DNA of 64,000 bases from Iris pallida (GCA_029216955.1 JANAVB010015600.1:39014274-39078273), one strand, 5' to 3'. Positions 1 through 10,950 are shown, counted from the first letter of the stretch. Program-made: numbers and translations. The notes: generated from the sequence alone by a model not told the origin.

Positions 1-233
1 TGGAGTCTACCTAGCAGGTAACAGGATCAGGTATACTATACCAAGACATGTACGAGCCCAGTCCAGCAAACCAAAGGAAGGGTTCTGCCCAATCCTTCGA
101 ACCAAATTCCCGATCGGGAATTCTGGAAAAATCCGGCAGAGTCTCCTCTGTATTCTGGACGGGAGCTCCCAGCAAATTGGGGCTAAAACCACTCGGCGCA
201 ACCCGCCGCAGAATCACAGTCGCAGGCTCGCAG

Positions 234-418
234 GCTGAGAACACTAAGTCTCAGCTACCAGTAGCACTACGATGCGTACTGGAAACAAGTCGATAGCCGA
301 GAACACTAGGTCTCGGCCTCCAGCAGCACTACGATGCGTACTGGAAACCAATCGAACCCGAGACCACTAAGTCCCGGCTTCCAGCAGCGCTACAATGCGT
401 ACTGGGCGCCAAGCCAAC
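234..418. repeat. Three tandem ~62-bp units, each with a potential hairpin
   Basis: Units start near 234, 296 and 357. Each begins with a 7-bp stem and 8-base loop (GCTGAGA...TCTCAGC at 234-255, GCCGAGA...TCTCGGC at 296-317). A shared segment containing cactacgatgcgtactgg follows. The base pair that differs between units 1 and 2 is compensated on both sides of the stem (T-A versus C-G). The third unit (357-379) is decayed, with two mismatches in the stem. Function is unknown. Confidence 0.75.
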
Positions 419-949
419 ATGCATAATATAAAACAACCGCCTCGCAGGGCGCACTACAACACATGTCCATAAATCTAACCCACGCACAATCAGTCACAGC
501 CTCAAGTAAGGTCAGCCAAAGCCGCTACCCGACCGCGAGTCGGACACGGGGCACATGGGGACAATCCGCACAAGTGAGTCGTGCTCGAGTCCTCGGAGGT
601 GTGGATGACCCATCCGAGTTGCCCGATACGGTCTATCCCGGTATCGGACCAAGCTAGTCTAGGTTATCATCATGGCGGATCTACTACTAGGCTACACTAA
701 TCATGATTATACATTTAAAATAAATTAAATGCAATAAAATACAGGAGAAATGGCAAGAGCCGCCAATGAGCAAGGGATACTTGCCTAGAGGGCTCGGCTA
801 GGTAAGCAAGTCTTCGGCAGTCGCGATCCAAGGTGGCACGCCAATCGAGATCCTCAGAACATACAATAAACAATCATTAGCACCAAACAATAAAATAATA
901 GGAGAAATCACAGGTGATGGCAGGAGGCTATACCGTGTGGGTCCCGCAA

Positions 950-1480
950 GCAGTGCAGGGATCTGGCACAGAAACCGAGGTACGCGGATCGATACGGGCA
1001 CGCAAATCGAGACGCGCACGTATATCGAGACGCGTACGAGAATCGAGAGAACACGAATATCAAGACGAACAGGGAAGAACGTGCACGTAAATCGAGACAT
1101 GCACGTAGATCGAGAAATCGCGAATATCGAAACGGCGCACGAATTATGCGACACGCAAATCGAGGCGAGCACGTAAATCGAGACGACCAGAAGTCCAAGG
1201 AGCACGTAAATCGATACGGCACACAAATCGATGTGTGCACGCAAATCGAGGCGGCACAGGTCACGAGGAAGGCACAAAGGCCGAGGCACAAAAACTGAGG
1301 TGGTGCACAAATCGAGATGGCACGGCGCCCGAGGCAGCGCGGGGCTCGAGGTGTCCCGCTGCCCAAGACATCACGTGGGTCGAGGTGCACGGAAAACGGG
1401 ACGACACACAAATCGAGGCACACATCCCGAGAAGCACGGGGAACGAGGGATCACGCGAATCGAGATAGCACGCAACCCAA
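950..1480. repeat. Degenerate short tandem repeat (AATCGAGAYG-type motif)
   Basis: The motif aaatcgag, followed by a variable gacgcgcacgt- or gcggcacgc-like tail, recurs many times at irregular spacing of roughly 18-30 bp, e.g. around 1005, 1030, 1090, 1110, 1157, 1177, 1207, 1225, 1243, 1307 and 1410. Spacing and tail sequence drift along the array and become more GC-rich toward 1500. No protein frame follows the repeat. Confidence 0.6.
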
Positions 1481-1659
1481 GCAGCGCGGGGCCCATAGCG
1501 TCCCGCTGCTCGAGGCGTGTACGGAGCTCGAAGCACGCAACCCAAGGAAAGGCACGGAGCACAAGGGCTCGCTGCCCGAGAAGCACGCAGGCCGAGAGGG
1601 CTCGCTGCTCGAGCGGCGCGGGGCCCAAGGGCGTCCCGCCGCTCGAGGCGGTGCTGGCC

Positions 1660-2360
1660 CGGGCGGGGCAACGGCACGGCGGTGGTGTTGGCCGCCGGGG
1701 AAAAGAGGAAAGGAAGGGGGCGGAGGAGAGCGGGGCTCACCGGGGCTCGGCCAGGTGGGGCTGGTCGCCGCCGGCGGAGAAGACAGGGAGGGGGAGATCG
1801 GGATCTCTCGCCGGCGGAGGGGAGTCGCGTCGGCGGAGGGAGGCAGACGACAACAGCAGCAGGGGGCAAGGAAGAGGAAGGGGCGGAGGAGCTCACCGGA
1901 GGGGGTTGTCGGCGGAGAGGGAGGCGGCCGGAGCTGGGGGCTCGACCAGGCGAAGGTGGCCGGAGTCCATGGCGGTGGCGGCGATGATGGTGCTGGCAGC
2001 AGCGAGGGGAGGCGGAGGTGATGGCGACGATGATGGTGGTGGTCGTCGCGGATGCCACGGAGGCGGCGGTGGCCGGCCATGAAGATGGTGGTGGAGGGAA
2101 GCAGTGGTGGTGGCGGTGCTGGAGGGTGATGGCGGAGGTGGAGATGGGCGGCCGGAGTCGATCGGGAGAGGGGAGACGAGGTGGTGGCCATGGAGGGGGC
2201 AGGGAAGAGCAGGAGAGGAGAGAGAGAGGGAGCTCGGGAAGAGAGAGAGGGCTGAAGAATTTTGGGGGAGGGGGCTGGTCCAGGGAAGAGAGAGAGAGGG
2301 GAGATTTCGGGAGAGAGAGAGAGGGAAAGGTGAGGGAGGAGAGAGGGAGTGGGTGAGTGA
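1660..2360. other. Purine-rich low-complexity block
   Basis: The plus strand is dominated by G and A (GGAGG, GAGAGAGA, GGTGGTGG runs); the minus strand is correspondingly CT-rich. Long open frames on both strands are a by-product of this composition. No domain was recognised. Confidence 0.6.
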
Positions 2361-2493
2361 TGTGAGGGGTGATGTGAGGGGGAGTAGTTATTTTGGGAGG
2401 GTAGTTTAGGAACAAGAAAATAAATAATAATAATAATAATGAGTATAAATTTGCCTTCAAGAAAATAATAAAAATTTCAAAAATACCCCAAAA

Positions 2494-2898
2494 TTAAAAT
2501 CCTCCAAATAAAATAATACGGTCAAATACATACTCAAAAATAGGAATATTACAATTCAGCCATGGGTCGACCCATAGGTTCGTCAATTCTCCATTGTGAA
2601 TAACCCGTCTTATATTCTCCTTCAAACTCGGACGAGCCCGAAGTATATTCTTCATGGTAACTGAAAAGTTTTTATCTATTTTCAATACCCAGAAATTCGA
2701 GCCCCGCAGGTATCTACTCTTCATCCATCTAGACCATAGCGAATCTCCTACCAGCAATTTCCATGCCAACTTAAGGACCGCCACCTCCCGAAGCACATGT
2801 ATAGATTGTAAACCAATTCCTCCTTCCTCCTTACTCTGACACAGTTCGCCCCAGGATATCAGGTGCAGGCCACTACGCCAGACAAAGTTGGCACATAG
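2494..2898 (-). pseudogene. LINE (L1-type) reverse-transcriptase fragment, downstream half
   Basis: The minus-strand frame encodes the region downstream of the RT core of plant LINE ORF2, recognisable by ISWGELCQSKEEGGIGLQSI and WVDPWLN-like motifs that precede the C-terminal zinc-binding region. It is the continuation of the RT fragment at 5330-5817. The two halves are separated by the inserted element at 2899-5329, and the reading frame resumes correctly if one 5-bp duplication is removed. The frame loses similarity near 2494, where the low-complexity block begins, so the LINE is also truncated or interrupted on that side. Confidence 0.85.
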
Positions 2899-5329
2899 TG
2901 TCACGCCCCGCTCCCGTAGGAGCGATCGTCCTCGCTAAGGCGTGATGCCGCACGAGCCTAGATTGCGCTCGTGCAAGGCGGGTTCTATAACGGCCGATTT
3001 CAGCGGCTGCGACGGGGTCGTCGCACAGAAGTTCCAAGCAGAGACATTAAATAATAGCAGCGGAATTTAGAACAAAACACAAGTTATACAAAGAAGCTCT
3101 TTATTGATATTGAAACAACGGTTACATTGGGGGCGCAAGGCCAAGATTACAAGTCTCTCAAGCTCACTCAATCTCATATTAAAAGTCACTCAGCTCTCTC
3201 TCATCTCTCAATACAAGTCTTGATCCAGCGGAAGCTTCGGAAGGCGACGTCCATACATTATGTCCCGTATAAGTCTTTACTCCATGCGGTCGCGCGCTTC
3301 GAATCGCCAAGGAACTCCATGTCTCGACGCATCCAAGCGAGCTCCGCGCCACGAGCTTCTACCTGTGCCTGTACATGTAAACTATGTGGGTGTCAGTACT
3401 CAACTGTACTGGTGGAATGAGCTCCTCGTCCACCCATACAAAACCAACACATTTACTTTACTTTGTGCAACATAGTCCCCTTTTTTATTGTCTTTCTACT
3501 CTTGCCTTAGAAATATTTTAGGACCGACGCCTTGGCTATTTTGTGTCTTTAGACCATCCCGTGCTTGCAACATTCAACGTTAACCTATCGAGTCGTGTTT
3601 GTCTTTCAGCTAAAATCAGAGACGCAACTACGCGATGAGGCTCCATTTCCGTGTGACCGTACTTCGAATCCTTTGTGCCGTACCTCGCAACTATGTGCGA
3701 CTCAACCGTATTGCCGTCTCGCGGCCCTTGCTACTTTGATCACCAACTGACCCAATCAAGACTTGTGAATCTTTGTGTCACTCAAACAACTTTGCCTTGC
3801 GGCGGTTTCCTGACTTAAACTCAACAACTCAACCATAACCATGCAACTTATATGCCGACAACATAAGATTGACGCCACATCTCGTGCCGAAGCACGTCGC
3901 CTACGTTGCAGCCAAATCTTAGTCTCAACATTTTGTGTTCCAACTTTGCACACACATTCAACCCAACTTCTTTGATATACTACACTCAATACTCGACTCA
4001 ATCCAAAGGCATACACGCGGATCGCCGCCCATGCCGACTCATCTATATGAACTAGTCACTAGGGCCCAGCCCTATAATGGACTCCTTTTGAGCTTTTGAT
4101 TAGACGGACGCTCCTTGTCAGCGCGAGTAGCTAGCTCCGCTGCAAGTTCCCGTCTAACCCGTGCGGTCATCCAGCACAGCTACGAATGTCTCCATCGCAA
4201 CGGTTCCTCTGGGCCGCCGGGGTCGCCATTGGAGAAACAGATTTATTTTACCTTGTACAAGTTGTCCAATGACCATGCAAGACTCGACTCAAGCTGACGT
4301 CTCACACAGTCAAAGCTACTTCTAGTGTTACCATCTCTTTCAGGGCTAAGTTCAACACATCTCACATCTAAGATCTTGCCTCGACGACCCGTAGTCGCGA
4401 GCATTCTTCTTTCTTGCCTCAACGACCCAGTCGTGAGCATCCTTTCTTTCTTTCTTGCCCTATCATTTCACTCACTCAAGAACAACTATCGAAATACTTT
4501 TCAAACTCAATGACTCAACCGTGGTCCGTGCCATAAAATACTAAGTCCGTGCATCGTGCCTCAAACCGACTTCTCATCTACGCGACGCTATCGCCCAAGT
4601 CATACTTTATATGACGGGCCTTGGGATCATGGGACTATTTAACCTGACAACTGCAGAATGAGCGGGACAACACTTGGAACGACTTAGGTCGACCGGCATA
4701 ACTTTGCCTAACTTACTCAAGCCTACAACTTAACGAGCAAAGGCCGCGTCAAGCCTTGCCTCGATGGAGCGTGCCGTGCACGCGTTCAACTTTGAACGAC
4801 CAAGTCATTTGGGTGCCTAGACTTGTGCACAAGCTGTGCAACGCAACTTAACTCATGGGGCAAGCCAAGACTATGCCAAGCCTTGGACGACAGGACCGTG
4901 CATGCTTTATGAAGCATTCATGCGGGCGACGCCTATGACTTAGGCTATGTTCATAACTTTGTCGACTCAACCAACTTTCCTTCTCCCAAGCCACGGGACG
5001 AAGGATCGAGTGTCATTTTCAAAGCACGCCGTGCACCAACTCTAAGCCGACCGTAGGACGTTTTTTCATGTTCTAACTCATTTTGACCCGTCAAGATTAT
5101 TCCCTTAGCTATGTGGATTCATCTCTTTTATTATTAAGCCTACTTGTGCAAGTTGAAAACATGATTTATTATGTGATGGCAAAGATGAGGCAAGTTCACC
5201 GAAACTACCCCACCTGAGCGAACGGTCGCCTCGACCGAGCGATGTCTTCGAGTAGCCGTTGCAAGGCTAAGTCCGAATGCCGTTAGCGTTCCGATTCCTC
5301 CGATTGACTGAGCGGGACGGGGCACTACA
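2899..5329 (-). mobile_element. Solo-LTR-like insertion (2431 bp) inside a LINE
   Basis: The element runs from TGTCACGCCCCG to CGGGGCACTACA, giving TG...CA ends with a 12-bp imperfect inverted terminus. It is flanked by near-identical 5-bp duplications, CATAG (2894-2898) and CGTAG (5330-5334). No gag or pol frame is present, so a solo LTR of a long-LTR element fits best. An AATAAA signal lies on the minus strand at 3100-3105, near what would be the 3' end of the LTR if it reads on the minus strand; the orientation rests mainly on this. A short non-autonomous element is the alternative. Confidence 0.75.
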
Positions 5330-5817
5330 CGTAGCGTCTCGATACGCTTAATAGTCTTATCTGGTACATGAATAGCCTGAAGCTAGTACGCCGTAATTGC
5401 CATAATAACCGATCGAACGAGCTCAATCCGCCCGCCAAACGAGAGGATTTGGGACTGCCAACCCTCAAGTCTATTCTGAATATACTGAATAAGGCCCTGG
5501 CAATCTACATCTCGAGCGTATGATACTGACAGTGGTAGCCCAAGATATTTAACCGGCAGTTGTCCCGTCTCAATTTGAAGAAGATTCGACCACAATTCCG
5601 TATCAATGCAAGTTCTACTGAAATATACCTGGCTCTTATCCCTATTAAGCTGTAGTCCAGATAGGCTTCCAAACACTTCTAGGACCCTATTCAGTGATGC
5701 AATCGTCCCTCTAGCTGGCTCGATGAAGACGAGCAGATCATTATTATCATGTGCCACATAAACCCATAGGTTGACACCTAGCCATTGTGAGGTGTCCAAC
5801 CCAAAATGAAATTTCAA
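5330..5817 (-). pseudogene. LINE (L1-type) reverse-transcriptase fragment, RT core
   Basis: The minus-strand frame begins around the catalytic motif of a plant LINE RT. The usual F/Y-ADD box is degraded here to AHDNNDLLVF. It continues through GLQLNRDKSQVYFS, VKYLGLPLS and the GGRIELVRSVI block, all standard in this family. A stop (TAG at 5383-5385) sits where a Trp is usual. The remainder continues across the inserted element into 2494-2898. The 5' part of ORF2 and all of ORF1 are missing, as expected for a 5'-truncated LINE. Confidence 0.85.
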
Positions 5818-6010
5818 ATTTGTCTAAGGGCTTTCATGCAAGTTTAAATAGAAAAAAATAATAATAATAAAAGAAAAAATATTATCATTATTATCATTTG
5901 TCATTAGTGTAATTATTAGAAAATTTTGATTAGGTCATAACAATATAAGTACCAACATTTCTCATAAAATAATTTATAACCATAATAAAAAAAAATCAAA
6001 TTCTGAAAAT

Positions 6011-6018
<8 letters not shown>
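5818..6018. other. AT-rich spacer
   Basis: A/T-rich sequence with runs of aat and ttat. No coding potential or element ends were recognised. Confidence 0.5.

Positions 6019-6064
<46 letters not shown>
6019..6064. repeat. (TG)n microsatellite
   Basis: About 23 TG dinucleotides, preceded by a short TA run and followed by gcgcg, directly abutting the MITE that starts at 6069. Confidence 0.95.
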
Positions 6065-6068
<4 letters not shown>

Positions 6069-6070
<2 letters not shown>

Positions 6071-6468
6071 AGATTCTAAAAGGCGGTAGGCAGGTGCGCG
6101 GCGGAGAGAGTCCGCCTCGGCCACCTAAGCACCGCCTAGGCAGTTGATAAATTTTTGAAATTTTTTACTATTTTACCACAATTTTTTTTCGTAATATGTA
6201 TATTTTAAGGGTGTTCCATGCATAACTAAGTTGTAGAACACGAAGATTTATGAAGTTTTAATTTTGTAAAAGTGAACCATAGGTCCATAATGCTTATGGC
6301 CAAAATATCATATTAGGTATTGCTCCGCCTGCGTCGTCTCACCTCCGTCTACGCTGCCAAACCTTTATTGGCTGCCTACTTTACCGTCTACCGTAAAGCA
6401 GTGTGGAGAGAGACCGCCTACCGCTTAGACGTCGTCTAGACGGCCGTCTCAACCGCTATTTAGAATAG
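6069..6468. mobile_element. hAT-like MITE, ~400 bp
   Basis: The left end (CAAGATTCTAAAAGGCGGT) and the reverse complement of the right end (CTATTCTAAATAGCGGT) form an imperfect terminal inverted repeat. Subterminal regions are rich in GCCTAGGC/CCGCCT-type motifs. The ends resemble those of the MITE at 28784-29040, which has a clean 8-bp target duplication. No coding capacity. A target duplication is not clear here because the left side is a microsatellite. Confidence 0.6.
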
Positions 6469-6499
6469 TATATATATGATAAACAATTTTAAAACCGAA

Positions 6500-6860
6500 T
6501 TACAAGTGATGCCGGAGACGGGAAACAAGGGTACATGAGGCTGCAAAGAAGACTAGTATATCTATAAAAACCTTGTTTTGTACTTCCACAACAGCAGACG
6601 ACTCTTGGCTTGAAACATAGAAGAGGATGCTCTTGGCCTTGACATCCATCCCTTTCAAGCGTGCTAAACCTCCAATCATCGATTCAATCACCGACGCTGG
6701 CGAAGTATTCACCTCGCCCACTTTAATCACCTCCACCCCTAAATCTCCTACTGGCTTCTCGAGCTCCCCAACTCAGCTTCGCGAGTACCTTTTTCGCTTT
6801 CTTGAGCCGTGCTGCATAGGCGATCACAGCTCGCAGTATGGAAACCTTGTCCACCTAGCT
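6500..6860 (-). pseudogene. Possible captured gene fragment, unidentified
   Basis: The minus strand contains a 78-codon frame (6500-6736) of ordinary amino-acid composition. Upstream in another frame is a short stretch, VDKVSILRAVIAYAARLKK, that loosely resembles the second helix of bHLH proteins. A frame change lies between the two parts and a stop precedes VDK. This could be a broken gene fragment or coincidence; I do not assign a function. Confidence 0.2.
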
Positions 6861-6958
6861 AGTAGAAGAAATATTGTAAACATAAAATTGAGTATACAGC
6901 ATCAAACTTCTTTGAAATTATCGAGAGCATATTGTTTAGTGAAATTGTGATCCGAGTC

Positions 6959-7352
6959 CCAAAACGTTCTTATTTTGTGTTTCGCACAAAATACGTCCTT
7001 CTGACAGACTTCTTTTTGCATATATATTTAACAGATTTAATTCCGCTCAGCGGTTGGCTAATTAAGAACTTGAAGAATACGCCCTTCAAAAAGGTGTATT
7101 TTAATGGTTAAATCTTTTAGTGACGACAGACTTTTAGTGACGAAACATTGTGACGAAATTGGACTTCGATGACGAAATTTAGTGATAATTTTGCTTTTGG
7201 TGACGAATTTATGCGTTCCGAAAAATAAAATTATTATAAAAAAATACGTCATCTGGAAGGACGTTTTTGCGCAAAATACGCCCTTCCGAATGGTGAATTT
7301 CTTGATTGCAAATGATGAATTATTTAATACGTCTTTCCGATGGACGTTTTGG
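6959..7352. mobile_element. Possible small inverted-repeat element
   Basis: CCAAAACGTTC at the left and GGACGTTTTGG at the right form an 11-bp imperfect inverted repeat. Inside are repeated motifs in both orientations (aaaatacgccctt, tgacgaaatt). No target duplication could be identified, so the boundaries are tentative. Confidence 0.3.
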
Positions 7353-7457
7353 ATCTCAAAATACAATTTGTGCAAACTTTATGTTCTGAAAGTCATATCA
7401 ATAAACCAGAAGCGAAGCCACCTTATGGTTGGGGTGGGTTCCATCCCCCTAATTTCT

Positions 7458-7461
<4 letters not shown>

Positions 7462-7519
<58 letters not shown>
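7462..7519. repeat. (TA)n microsatellite at the LINE 3' end
   Basis: About 29 TA dinucleotides. On the minus strand it follows directly after the LINE 3' terminus (ctttattaatacaatt then acttttttca), so it may have grown from the LINE tail. Confidence 0.9.
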
Positions 7520-7523
<4 letters not shown>

Positions 7524-8075
7524 AAAGTAATTGTATTAATAAAGCCAAGATTACAGCCTCCAAATCATGCAGGCAAAGGGACTGCCCCATCATATGTACA
7601 TCATGTTCTATATTATGTAAAAATGCCAATATCCGAGATTGCAATGCACTCAAATATACGTCGGTTGCTCTCCTTCCAAATATGTCAAACCATAGAAGCT
7701 AACCGAATATGTGCTTCCCTGAACCACAACCCCTTCGTCGAGCGTTGCTAATCTCCGCCATGGCTAAAGTCAGCACCCGATTTCCTCCAACAGTTAATTC
7801 CAGGTTCCTTTGTTGCTCTTGCCAGATACGCCATGTCATTATACAGTTGAAGAAGAGATGGCTAATCGATTCAGGACTAATGTGACAAAGGATGCACCTT
7901 TGTTTTGCACCCCAAATCTAGCGAACCGGTCCAGAGTCACAAGTCTACCCATAAGAAGACGATCCATACACAATTGCATCTTGTTAGCAAGTTCGGTGAC
8001 CCACACAAAGTCTGCCCCCTCCATCGCTGGATGTCGCGTACAAAGCAGATTGTACACCGACATTTGGTTCATTTT
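7520..8075 (-). pseudogene. 5'-truncated LINE, C-terminal zinc-binding region and 3' end
   Basis: The minus-strand translation contains DRFARFGVQNKG. After a frame change near 7905 it continues with CILCHISPESISHLFFNC, the Cys/His zinc-binding segment (zf-RVT) at the C-terminus of plant LINE ORF2, then WRIW. The 3' end has the typical tttattaata sequence followed by the TA tail. Similarity starts near 8075, so only the last ~550 bp of the LINE were inserted or survive. Confidence 0.8.
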
Positions 8076-8182
8076 CTTATATGAGTTTGTTTATAGCCAG
8101 CCACTCCAACCTAATCTAGTCCACCCCAATACAAAATCCTACTCCACCCCTGCAATAAACTTTAATACTAAATTCTGTATTG

Positions 8183-8331
8183 TAAATGTATGCATGCATT
8201 GTTCTTAATCAAGTAGGTTAGATATTCTTAACGTTGAAAGTGGGGAAGGGAGAAATACTATGATCATACCGACCTTGGTTAAATGTATGCATGCATTGTT
8301 CTTAATAAGTAGTTAGATATTCTTAACGTTG
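8183..8331. repeat. Direct repeat of ~53 bp flanking the Gypsy element's left side
   Basis: A segment starting taaatgtatgcatgcattg and ending attcttaacgttg occurs at 8183-8236 and again, slightly shorter, at 8280-8331, separated by 43 bp. Its last 14 bases (attcttaacgttgg at 8319-8332) recur at 12747-12760, immediately after the right LTR of the Gypsy element. Confidence 0.8.
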
Positions 8332-8359
8332 GTTTTCTTAATAGTGCTGGAATCCCATT

Positions 8360-8848
8360 TGACGCAGCGGGATAGCGGAACGGGCTTACCTTCGTGCTTG
8401 GCAATGGCCAAGTCGATCGGTGATGACGATAATTGGACCACCGTTGCTTGGTGAGAGCGAAGCGATGCCGCAAAAACTCCGACGGAGGGCCTTGTGAGGG
8501 GTCCGCACGAAGGTTGCTTGAAAACTTCAAGCGAGGGGCTTCCGAATCCACAGAACAGTCGAGTCCACGACCAAGAAAATAAGAGAACAAATCTAAAACT
8601 TTAAAGAAAAATTTTATTGATTAAAAGTTGTTCTCAATTGCATATAAAAGGTGCCTATTTATAGGGCTTTTGTGACAACCTAATCCTAATAAAATAAAAA
8701 TAAAATCTATCCTAATAAAAGATAAAGTCAAAATAAGAATCCTATCATAAATAGGATTATAAAAAAAATAAATAAAAGAACAAGGAATCCAAGAGGGAAG
8801 AGGAAAAGAAAAGGAATCCTAGAGGGACTAGGATTCTACGCTACATCA
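8360..8848 (-). repeat. 3' LTR of the Gypsy element
   Basis: In element orientation it starts TGATGTAGCG and ends CGCTGCGTCA. A TATAAATA box on the minus strand (8656-8663) is intact in this copy. It ends next to a short purine-rich tract (gcaggggagac on the minus strand), which would serve as the polypurine tract. Confidence 0.9.
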
Positions 8849-8869
8849 GTCTCCCCTGCTTCAAGAAAA

Positions 8870-9711
8870 CTCGTCCCTGAGTTCTTATCAGAATAAAGGA
8901 ATCCATTTGGTTGATAATCTTCCCATGCGTGTTAAAAATCTTTGTCTTCCAGGTAGAGTTCCTTGAAGTATTCAAACCCGATGACCTCTTGATGTAAAGT
9001 GATGAGGAGGTCGGCTCGACGGCTTAAGGCATCAGCTACTTTGTTCTGAATTCTGGCCTTGTGCTTGATGGTATAGGAGAAGCGCTGAAAAAACTGAATC
9101 CATCTAGCATGCTTTCGATTTGTGTTACGGGAATTGTCTATGAAAGATAAAGCTTTATTGTCTGTATGTAGGATAAATGGCCGTTGGATGAGGTAGTGCT
9201 CCCATGCTTTGATGGCTTGTACGATCGAGTAGAACTCCTGCTCATAAGTTGACCATTTTTGTTGAGCTTCACTTAGCTTCTCGCTACGAAAGGCAATTGG
9301 TCTTTCTTCTTATATTAGTACAACACCAACGCCCACTATGCTGGCATCACATTCGACTTCAAACAGCTTGTCAAATTTGGGCAGTGATAGGACTGGCGCC
9401 GTAGATAGCTTCTCCTTGATGACTATGAAACTGGCTTCAGCTTCAGGAGTCCAGATGAATTTTCCTTTCTTCATGCATTCTGTCAATGGTGCTACAATAG
9501 TGCTGAAGTTACGAATGAATCGTCGATAAAAATTGGCGAGGCCATGAAAGCTTCATACTTCAGTCGTTGTCTTTGGAGTGGGCCAGTCGCGAATTGCTCT
9601 AATCTTTTCTTCATCAACACTGAGGCCACTGACGCTAATAGCAAATCCCAAGAAAATGAGTTGGTTAGTAAGAAAGCTACACTACTTGAGATTGACATTG
9701 AGTTTATTAAT
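8870..9711 (-). pseudogene. Gypsy RNase H region, degraded
   Basis: The minus-strand translation across several frames shows RNase H landmarks: STYEQEFYSIVQAIKAWEHY, HTDNKAL, and ADALSRR at its C-terminal end, then the GFEYFKELYLED connection. In full-length elements this leads into the integrase zinc finger, but here the sequence runs within about 70 bp into the polypurine tract and LTR. A frameshift and stops separate this part from the RT frame. Confidence 0.8.
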
Positions 9712-10326
9712 TCAGAGAAGTTTGAAAACTTCCCTGAGGTGCTTCAGATGGTCAGTTTGGCTCTGGCTATAGATCAGGATATCGTCAAAGTAGACGACTA
9801 CGAACTTTCCTATCAATGGCTTCAAAACTTGATTCATAAGGCGCATGAACGTGCTTGGTGCATTTGAAAGTCCGAAAGGCATAACAAGCCATTTGTAGAG
9901 TCCTTTACGGGTCTTGAAAGCAGTTTTCCATTCATCACCAGGTCGAATTCGGATTTGATGGTATCCGCTCTTCAAATCGATCTTTGAGAAAATTGTAGAC
10001 CCAGCAAGCATATCCAACATGTCTTCTAGTCGAGGGATGGGAAAGCAATACCTAACAGTGATGCGGTTGATAGCCCGACTGTCGATGCACATACGCCACG
10101 ACCCGTCTTTCTTTGGCACTAGCAAGGCAGGAACTGCACAAGGACTAAGGCTCTCTCTGTTCAAGCCCTTTTGGACAAATTCTTCAACTTGGTCTTGGAG
10201 GATTTTACATTCATTGGGGCTCATCCGATAATGTGGAATATTTGGAAGTCTAGAACCTGGGATGAGATCTATTTCATGTTGAATGTTTCTCATTGGTGGC
10301 AATTCGCTAGGCAGTTCATTCGACAT
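9712..10326 (-). pseudogene. Gypsy reverse transcriptase fragment
   Basis: A 204-codon open stretch covers most of the RT domain, with [59 protein letters not shown] and the catalytic box [10 protein letters not shown]. The frame ends in a stop just after the catalytic box (HLREVFKLL), where functional elements continue into the thumb and RNase H. It is downstream of the protease frame on the same strand and belonged to the same polyprotein. Confidence 0.9.
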
Positions 10327-10341
10327 GATGTCGCGGAACTC

Positions 10342-10950
10342 TTATAGTAAAGGTTGTACTACTTCAGGAATGTTAGTATGGAAGACTTCGGCTTTATCCG
10401 ATACAACCAATGCATAGAGTTCTTCTTGTTTCTCAAGACCGCTTTCAAGTTCTTGACCGTCAACAATTATTACGATCTTTTGTTGTTGTGGACTGGTCTT
10501 AGGAATATCACCCGGTGCTAATGGATGAAGAGTGAGACGTTGTCCATCTTGAAGGAAAGAATATGTGTTGTCTCTTCCCCGATATGTGACATTTTTGTCA
10601 AATTGCCATGGCCGACCGAGGATGATGTGACAAGAGTCCATGTCGACAATATCGAACATGACTTCATCTTTATAGGTCTTTCCGATAGAGAAGGGTATGC
10701 GACAAACTTCAGAGACGACCATGTTGTGTCCCTGTTGAATCCAGCCAATCTTATATGGAGCAGGGTGTGCTTCTTTGGTCAGTCTCATCTTCTCTACCAT
10801 TGCTCTTGAAATAATGTTCTCTGTATACCCGTTGTCAATGATGATGTCACATAACTTGTCTTTGACCTTGCATTGGGTTCGGAAGACATTGTGGCGCTGG
10901 GGTGGTTCTTCAATCTTTAGGGCTAGTAGCAGACGCCTAACGACACACAC
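10342..10950 (-). pseudogene. Gypsy aspartic protease region
   Basis: The translation contains the retroelement protease pattern CDIIIDNGYTENIIS, followed by VSEVCRIPFSIGKTY, MVFDIVDMD-like text and HIILGRPWQFD. The active-site triplet reads DNG instead of the common DSG, DTG or DGG, so catalysis may be lost or altered. It lies between the gag zinc knuckle and the RT, as expected for a Gypsy polyprotein. Confidence 0.85.

Larger units (their letters stand above)
1..2493. other. GC-rich low-complexity region without a convincing gene
   Basis: The stretch is GC-rich and strongly strand-biased. It contains three hairpin-bearing 62-bp tandem units (234-379), a long run of degenerate short repeats (about 950-1480), and a purine-rich block (about 1660-2360) of GAG/GGA-type runs. 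Overlapping open frames occur on both strands, up to about 400 codons, but their translations are Pro/Ser/Arg or Gly/Arg/Glu-rich and follow base composition rather than any protein family. It adjoins a truncated LINE at 2494, so it is probably part of a repetitive element whose left end lies outside the window. I could not assign a family. Confidence 0.5.

Noticed and set aside
1261..2460. A 399-codon minus-strand frame and several long plus-strand frames
   Set aside because: Pro/Ser/Leu- or Gly/Arg-rich translations that follow the CT/GA bias of the DNA; open frames coexist on both strands and no domain is visible.
4115..4513. Small frames within the 2.4-kb solo-LTR-like insertion
   Set aside because: Short, without family resemblance, and inside an LTR-like sequence bounded by a target duplication.
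6500..6860. bHLH transcription factor gene
   Set aside because: Only one helix-like stretch of about 20 residues, preceded by a stop and separated by a frame change; too little to name.
7340..7751. Frames containing runs of alternating Tyr-Ile
   Set aside because: Translation of the (TA)n microsatellite; the real content is a minus-strand LINE 3' end.
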